Positions 5,062 through 7,717 of a stretch of DNA of 7,717 bases are shown here, piece after piece. Numbering within the stretch: the stretch's first letter is position 1; each line of letters begins with the position of its first letter. The notes beneath the pieces are model-generated. The model saw only the letters and a program-made list of their open reading frames with translations, ran no database searches and had not been told where the DNA came from. The stretch lies in NCBI GenBank assembly GCA_937883885.1, contig CAKZXL010000701.1, positions 1 through 7,717 of the forward strand, read 5' to 3'. The translations under genes were made by a program, and so were the position numbers. The DNA is from an uncultured Aquincola sp. (GTDB lineage: Bacteria; Pseudomonadota; Gammaproteobacteria; Burkholderiales; Burkholderiaceae).

Positions 5062-6142
5062 AGCAGTTCCTCTTCCGAAACAGCATGAACGCGAAGTCCT
5101 CTCCGCGCACCGGGTACTCCTTGCCGGCGCCCCATACGATGGTGCTGCGGCCGAAGGGCTGGCAGCAGCGTCCGCCGTCCTTGGCGGTGTTGGCCACTGG
5201 ATAGGTCAGCTGGGTCTTGTAGGCGGTCTTGTCCATGGCCGGCAGGAAGTAGGGTCCGCACAGGCCTGGCCGGCCATGCCAGCCCCAGGCCAGCAGTTCA
5301 CGGTGCATCTTGGCGGTCAGCCGCTGCGCGATGAGGGCCGCCGTTCGCACCCCGCCCATGTGGTACGGCACGTGGCCATCGAAGGGGTAGATGCCCCCCT
5401 GGCAGCCGGCACACCAGAACATAGCGGCGATGCCGAAACCCGCCGTCGCGGCCACGCAATCGGCCGCGCAGGCCGCCACCGCCACCGGGTTGGCGAACAG
5501 CACGGCCTCGGGGTTGAGGATGAGGGTCAGCTCGTCGTCGTTCCACAGCGGGTCCACCTCAGTCAGGTAGGCCAGGTCGAACGAGCCCCGCTCCAGGCAC
5601 GGGAAGTCGGTCACCACCTCCAGCCAGTACAGAACTGGGTTCACGTAGAAGTGCGCCTGGTAGAAGCTGCCGCCGTCGCCATCGCCTTCGGGGCGTGTGA
5701 ACCTTGCCGCCGCCGGCGCCGGGATGCCTGGGTCGAGGTCGATGCCGCCCAGCGACGCCAGGCAGAACGGCTTGCGCACGGCCTCCACGTGCCGGGCCGG
5801 CTCCCAGAACCCGATCGACAGGCCGATGGTGGGATTCACGCCGCAGCTGCAGACCGGGTTGGACGGGTTTGGGATGTCCTCCTGCCCATCGAAATTGGCG
5901 ATCGTGGCGCTGCCGATGCTGATCGGCAGGATGCAGCTCCAGCAGATCTCGGTGATCGGGTTGGGGAAGCGGCCGGTACAGGTCAGGCTGTCGGCGGCCT
6001 GCGCGGGCGCCACCCAGGGCAGGGCGGCGAGCAGCACCGAGCGGGCAAGCACCGAGCGGGCAAGCACCTGGCCGGCCCATCGGCGAAGCGCGGGCATCCT
6101 CGGTGCGGCAAGCCAGCGGATCAGGGAGGGCAGGGTGTTCAT
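5048..6142 (-). CDS. traU: TraU, F-type conjugative transfer / DNA transfer protein
   Basis: A 364-residue periplasmic, cysteine-rich protein; F TraU is 330. TraU is required for pilus assembly and especially for DNA transfer in F-type systems. A long signal peptide ends near VAPAQA (about residue 49). The family signature FPNPITEICWSCILPISIG (59-77) follows, then GMFWCAGCQGGIYPFDGH, LCGPYFLPAMDKTAYKTQL and the C-terminal block WGAGKEYPVRGEDFAFML with RKRNCC close to the end. The ATG at 6142 overlaps the traW stop (ATGA). The signal peptide contains a duplicated LARSV from a 15-bp tandem repeat (6036-6065), which explains part of its extra length. The long plus-strand frames opposite this gene are artefacts of its codon bias. 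Confidence 0.95.
   Translation of the reverse strand: MNTLPSLIRWLAAPRMPALRRWAGQVLARSVLARSVLLAALPWVAPAQAADSLTCTGRFPNPITEICWSCILPISIGSATIANFDGQEDIPNPSNPVCSCGVNPTIGLSIGFWEPARHVEAVRKPFCLASLGGIDLDPGIPAPAAARFTRPEGDGDGGSFYQAHFYVNPVLYWLEVVTDFPCLERGSFDLAYLTEVDPLWNDDELTLILNPEAVLFANPVAVAACAADCVAATAGFGIAAMFWCAGCQGGIYPFDGHVPYHMGGVRTAALIAQRLTAKMHRELLAWGWHGRPGLCGPYFLPAMDKTAYKTQLTYPVANTAKDGGRCCQPFGRSTIVWGAGKEYPVRGEDFAFMLFRKRNCCVGY
6036..6068. repeat. 15-bp in-frame tandem duplication inside traU signal peptide
   Basis: ACCGAGCGGGCAAGC occurs twice in direct succession (6036-6050 and 6051-6065), followed by the first three bases of a third copy. On the minus strand it encodes LARSV-LARSV just before the hydrophobic core of the TraU signal peptide. 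The copies are identical, as in a recent slippage event, and copy number could change without shifting the frame. Confidence 0.8.
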
Positions 6143-6813
6143 TGCACGAGCACCTCGTCGACGCGCAGGCGCATGCCTTCCTGCGAGACCAGGGCGGGCA
6201 CCTGCCTGATGCCGAAACGGCGAGTCAGCGTCCCCTGCTGGTCGTAGTACACCGGCACGCGCCAGGCCTTCATCAGGTCCAGGTACGAGCCACCGGTCAG
6301 GATGGGCTTGACCTTGCCGTCGTAGCGCGCGATCAGCTCGCGGGCCCGAGCGACCTGTCGTCCGTCACGGGCATCGAAGAACAGCAGCCGCTTGGACAGC
6401 GTCACCACCTCCAGCGGGTTCTTGCGCGTCCCGGCCGGGAACAGCAGCCGGCCCTGCGCATCGACGATGTTGCGGTCGAGCGTGAAGGTCGGATCGATGG
6501 TCCAGGACCGTGCCGTCTCGGTGCTTCGTACGCCCTCGACCGGAGCGGGCTGGCGCACGGCGGCCACACCGCGGTTGCGGGCCTCTTCGATCAGACGCTG
6601 CAGTTCGCCCGTGCGTTCCTTCTCACGCAGGCGCTGCTGGATGAACTCCAGCAGGTGGGGTTCGGCAATGCCGTAGGTCGGGCCGATGGTCCCCAGGTCC
6701 ACGGCGTAGGTGGCCGTGCCCAGGATCATGGCGGAGACCGCCAGCAGGGACCGAGTGGCGCGTGCCGGCGCGCTGGTGCAGCCTGCCTGAGGCAGTGGGA
6801 GGTCGAACTTCAC
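6139..6813 (-). CDS. traW: TraW, F-type conjugative pilus assembly protein
   Basis: About 224 residues from the preferred start; F TraW is 210. TraW is a periplasmic protein needed for pilus assembly and related functionally to TrbC. The N-terminal signal core RSLLAVSAMILGTATYA (21-37) is followed by the TraW motif VDLGTIGPTYGIAEPHLLEF (38-57). Later blocks are QGRLLFPAGTRKNPLE (120-135) and VPVYYDQQGTLTRRFGIRQV (186-205). I prefer GTG at 6813 over the ATG at 6834: GTG forms a GTGA overlap with the stop of the preceding gene and has GGAAGG at 6826-6821, 7 bases away. The stop overlaps the traU start by ATGA. Confidence 0.92.
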   Translation of the reverse strand: MKFDLPLPQAGCTSAPARATRSLLAVSAMILGTATYAVDLGTIGPTYGIAEPHLLEFIQQRLREKERTGELQRLIEEARNRGVAAVRQPAPVEGVRSTETARSWTIDPTFTLDRNIVDAQGRLLFPAGTRKNPLEVVTLSKRLLFFDARDGRQVARARELIARYDGKVKPILTGGSYLDLMKAWRVPVYYDQQGTLTRRFGIRQVPALVSQEGMRLRVDEVLVQ

Positions 6814-7220
6814 CTTGCCGCCTTCCGGCTGCATGAGACTTGCTCGCCCAGCCGCGTCAGCCCTGGCCCGTCCTGAAGGTGGCTGGCCCGGATCATTGCC
6901 ATCAGCAGCGGATCACCGTCGCCCTCCGCCATCGCCTGTCGCAGCTCGCGGCTCGTGAGACTCCGGCGGCACCGGCGCTCGTGCGCCTGGAGATAGGCCT
7001 GCGCCCCTTGGTGCGCCGCCGGGGAGATCTGCTGGAGCAGCGCAAGGTAGTCGGCCATCGGCACGTCGCCCGTGACAGCCGGCTCGGACGATGTCTGCGC
7101 CAGCGCCGGCAAGGCCACAGCAAACGCGGTCAGGGCGACACGGGAAGCCAGCGAGGCCAGGGAGGTCAGCTGGACCGGGTGAAGGCGCACCGGCCAAGGC
7201 AGCATCAGGTCGGAATCCAT
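6810..7220 (-). CDS. Secreted protein of unknown function in the tra operon
   Basis: A 136-residue protein that I do not recognise. A hydrophobic segment (about 23-41, SLASRVALTAFAVALPALA) ending in ALAQ looks like a signal peptide, so the mature product would be about 95 residues in the periplasm. That part has two cysteines (84 and 130) that could form a disulfide, a basic ERRCRRSLTSRELR stretch, and helical-looking sequence without a known motif. The start is well supported: AGGGG ends 5 bases before the ATG at 7220, and the gene begins 9 bases after the upstream stop. It overlaps traW by GTGA. In F the small gene trbI lies just before traW, but I see no convincing TrbI features, so equivalence is only positional. 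Confidence 0.75.
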   Translation of the reverse strand: MDSDLMLPWPVRLHPVQLTSLASLASRVALTAFAVALPALAQTSSEPAVTGDVPMADYLALLQQISPAAHQGAQAYLQAHERRCRRSLTSRELRQAMAEGDGDPLLMAMIRASHLQDGPGLTRLGEQVSCSRKAAR

Positions 7221-7229
7221 GGCAGCCCC

Positions 7230-7717
7230 TCAGAACAGCGGCACCACGGTGCCCAGCACCTGCTCGGCCCGCACGAGCCCGCTGCTGCGGTAGCGCGAGT
7301 CGAACGAGTCCGGGCCGGTGCCCTGCACGTAGTAGTGGCCTGGCGGGATCACCGTCGGCGCGATCGGCTCCAGCGGGCGCCGGTCGAAGGCCTGGTCCTT
7401 GGCCGTGCCGACGACGACACCGTTGACCGACACCGTGCGGCCGGACACCGTCACCACGTCGCCCGGCAGGCCGCGCACGACCTTGAAGAACGGTTGACCG
7501 TCCAGCCCGGGGTATGCGGTTCGCGCCTCGCCCGCGAACGAGAAGATGACGAACTCGCCGCGCTGCAGCGGATGCTCGCCGTGCTGCAGCCAGGCCACTC
7601 GGTATGGCAGGCTGCCCGTCCAGTTGAACAGGACCGGCACCCGCGGCGTCGGGTCGATGAAGAGCCGCATGTAGGCGAAGGCCCAGATCGCGAAGACGGG
7701 CAGGTAGAGGTACCAGC
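7230..7717 (-). CDS. trhF: S26 family signal peptidase of conjugation (TraF/TrhF type), 5' end cut by window edge
   Basis: A 161-codon fragment; the frame stays open to the right edge, so the ATG at 7670 is probably internal rather than the start. The residues before it (LPVFAIWAFAYM) form the end of an N-terminal membrane segment. Next come FNWTGSLPY, where the Ser (residue 35 of the fragment) is the expected nucleophile, and FFKVVRGLPGDVV, where the Lys (residue 78) is the expected general base. The C-terminal GHYYVQGTGPDSFDSRYRSSG is the S26 box. Members of this family encoded in transfer operons process pilin or other transfer proteins at the inner membrane. In R27- and SXT-like elements the corresponding trhF lies before traW-traU, which this order matches; the symbol rests on that context. 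Confidence 0.88.
   Translation of the reverse strand, partial: WYLYLPVFAIWAFAYMRLFIDPTPRVPVLFNWTGSLPYRVAWLQHGEHPLQRGEFVIFSFAGEARTAYPGLDGQPFFKVVRGLPGDVVTVSGRTVSVNGVVVGTAKDQAFDRRPLEPIAPTVIPPGHYYVQGTGPDSFDSRYRSSGLVRAEQVLGTVVPLF

Noticed and set aside
4802..6247. Long plus-strand open frame of 481 codons opposite traU and trbC
   Set aside because: The minus strand encodes recognisable TraU and TrbC with proper overlaps. The plus frame has low-complexity Arg/Ala/Gly/His-rich content and arises from the high GC of the third codon positions.
1..7717. CRISPR arrays, tRNA or rRNA genes, transposases, integrases, replication origin
   Set aside because: I looked for repeat-spacer patterns, tRNA-like arms and recombinase motifs on both strands and found none. 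The module carries no visible mobility gene of its own.

Overview
The window is part of an F-type (MPF-F) conjugative transfer operon that has been interrupted by a short prokaryotic Argonaute defence operon of the SIR2-APAZ/pAgo (SPARSA) kind. The tra genes are very GC-rich and use mostly G- or C-ending codons. The mating-pair set resembles that of SXT/R391- or R27-like elements, with an S26 peptidase upstream of traW-traU. I infer an integrative conjugative element or plasmid of a high-GC gamma- or betaproteobacterium (Xanthomonadaceae, Burkholderiales and Pseudomonas are plausible). Nothing here fixes the genus.

Layout on the minus strand, read right to left in transcription order: an S26 signal peptidase of the TraF/TrhF type that enters from the right edge (7717-7230); an unrecognised secreted 136-residue protein (7220-6810); TraW (6813-6139); TraU (6142-5048); TrbC (5061-4360); then, after a gap of about 3.7 kb, the N-terminal 217 codons of TraN (651-1), which leaves by the left edge. 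Four-base stop/start overlaps, a 14-base overlap and a 9-base gap link the first five genes as one translationally coupled operon. In F the order traW-traU-trbC-traN is uninterrupted, so the sequence between trbC and traN is the inserted part.

The insert runs on the plus strand. A non-coding or poorly coding region rich in short inverted repeats (652-1065) precedes a SIR2-APAZ NADase gene (1066-2838), which overlaps by ATGA with a catalytically dead short pAgo (2835-4262). A weak terminator-like hairpin (4353-4371) follows and overlaps the end of trbC. An 8-bp direct repeat, CAGCGGTA, occurs at 753-760 and at 4351-4358 and brackets the whole insert, the right copy lying immediately beyond the trbC stop codon. 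It may be a trace of insertion or a coincidence.

How it fits together: the tra genes build the pilus and mating-pair machinery. By analogy with characterised SPARSA systems, the SIR2-APAZ/pAgo pair would form a heterodimer that uses a small 5'-phosphorylated RNA guide to detect invading DNA and then depletes NAD+, killing or arresting the cell. The most notable point is the position: a suicide defence operon sits antisense inside the transfer operon, so transcription towards traN must either cross it in antisense or start afresh in the 652-1065 region.
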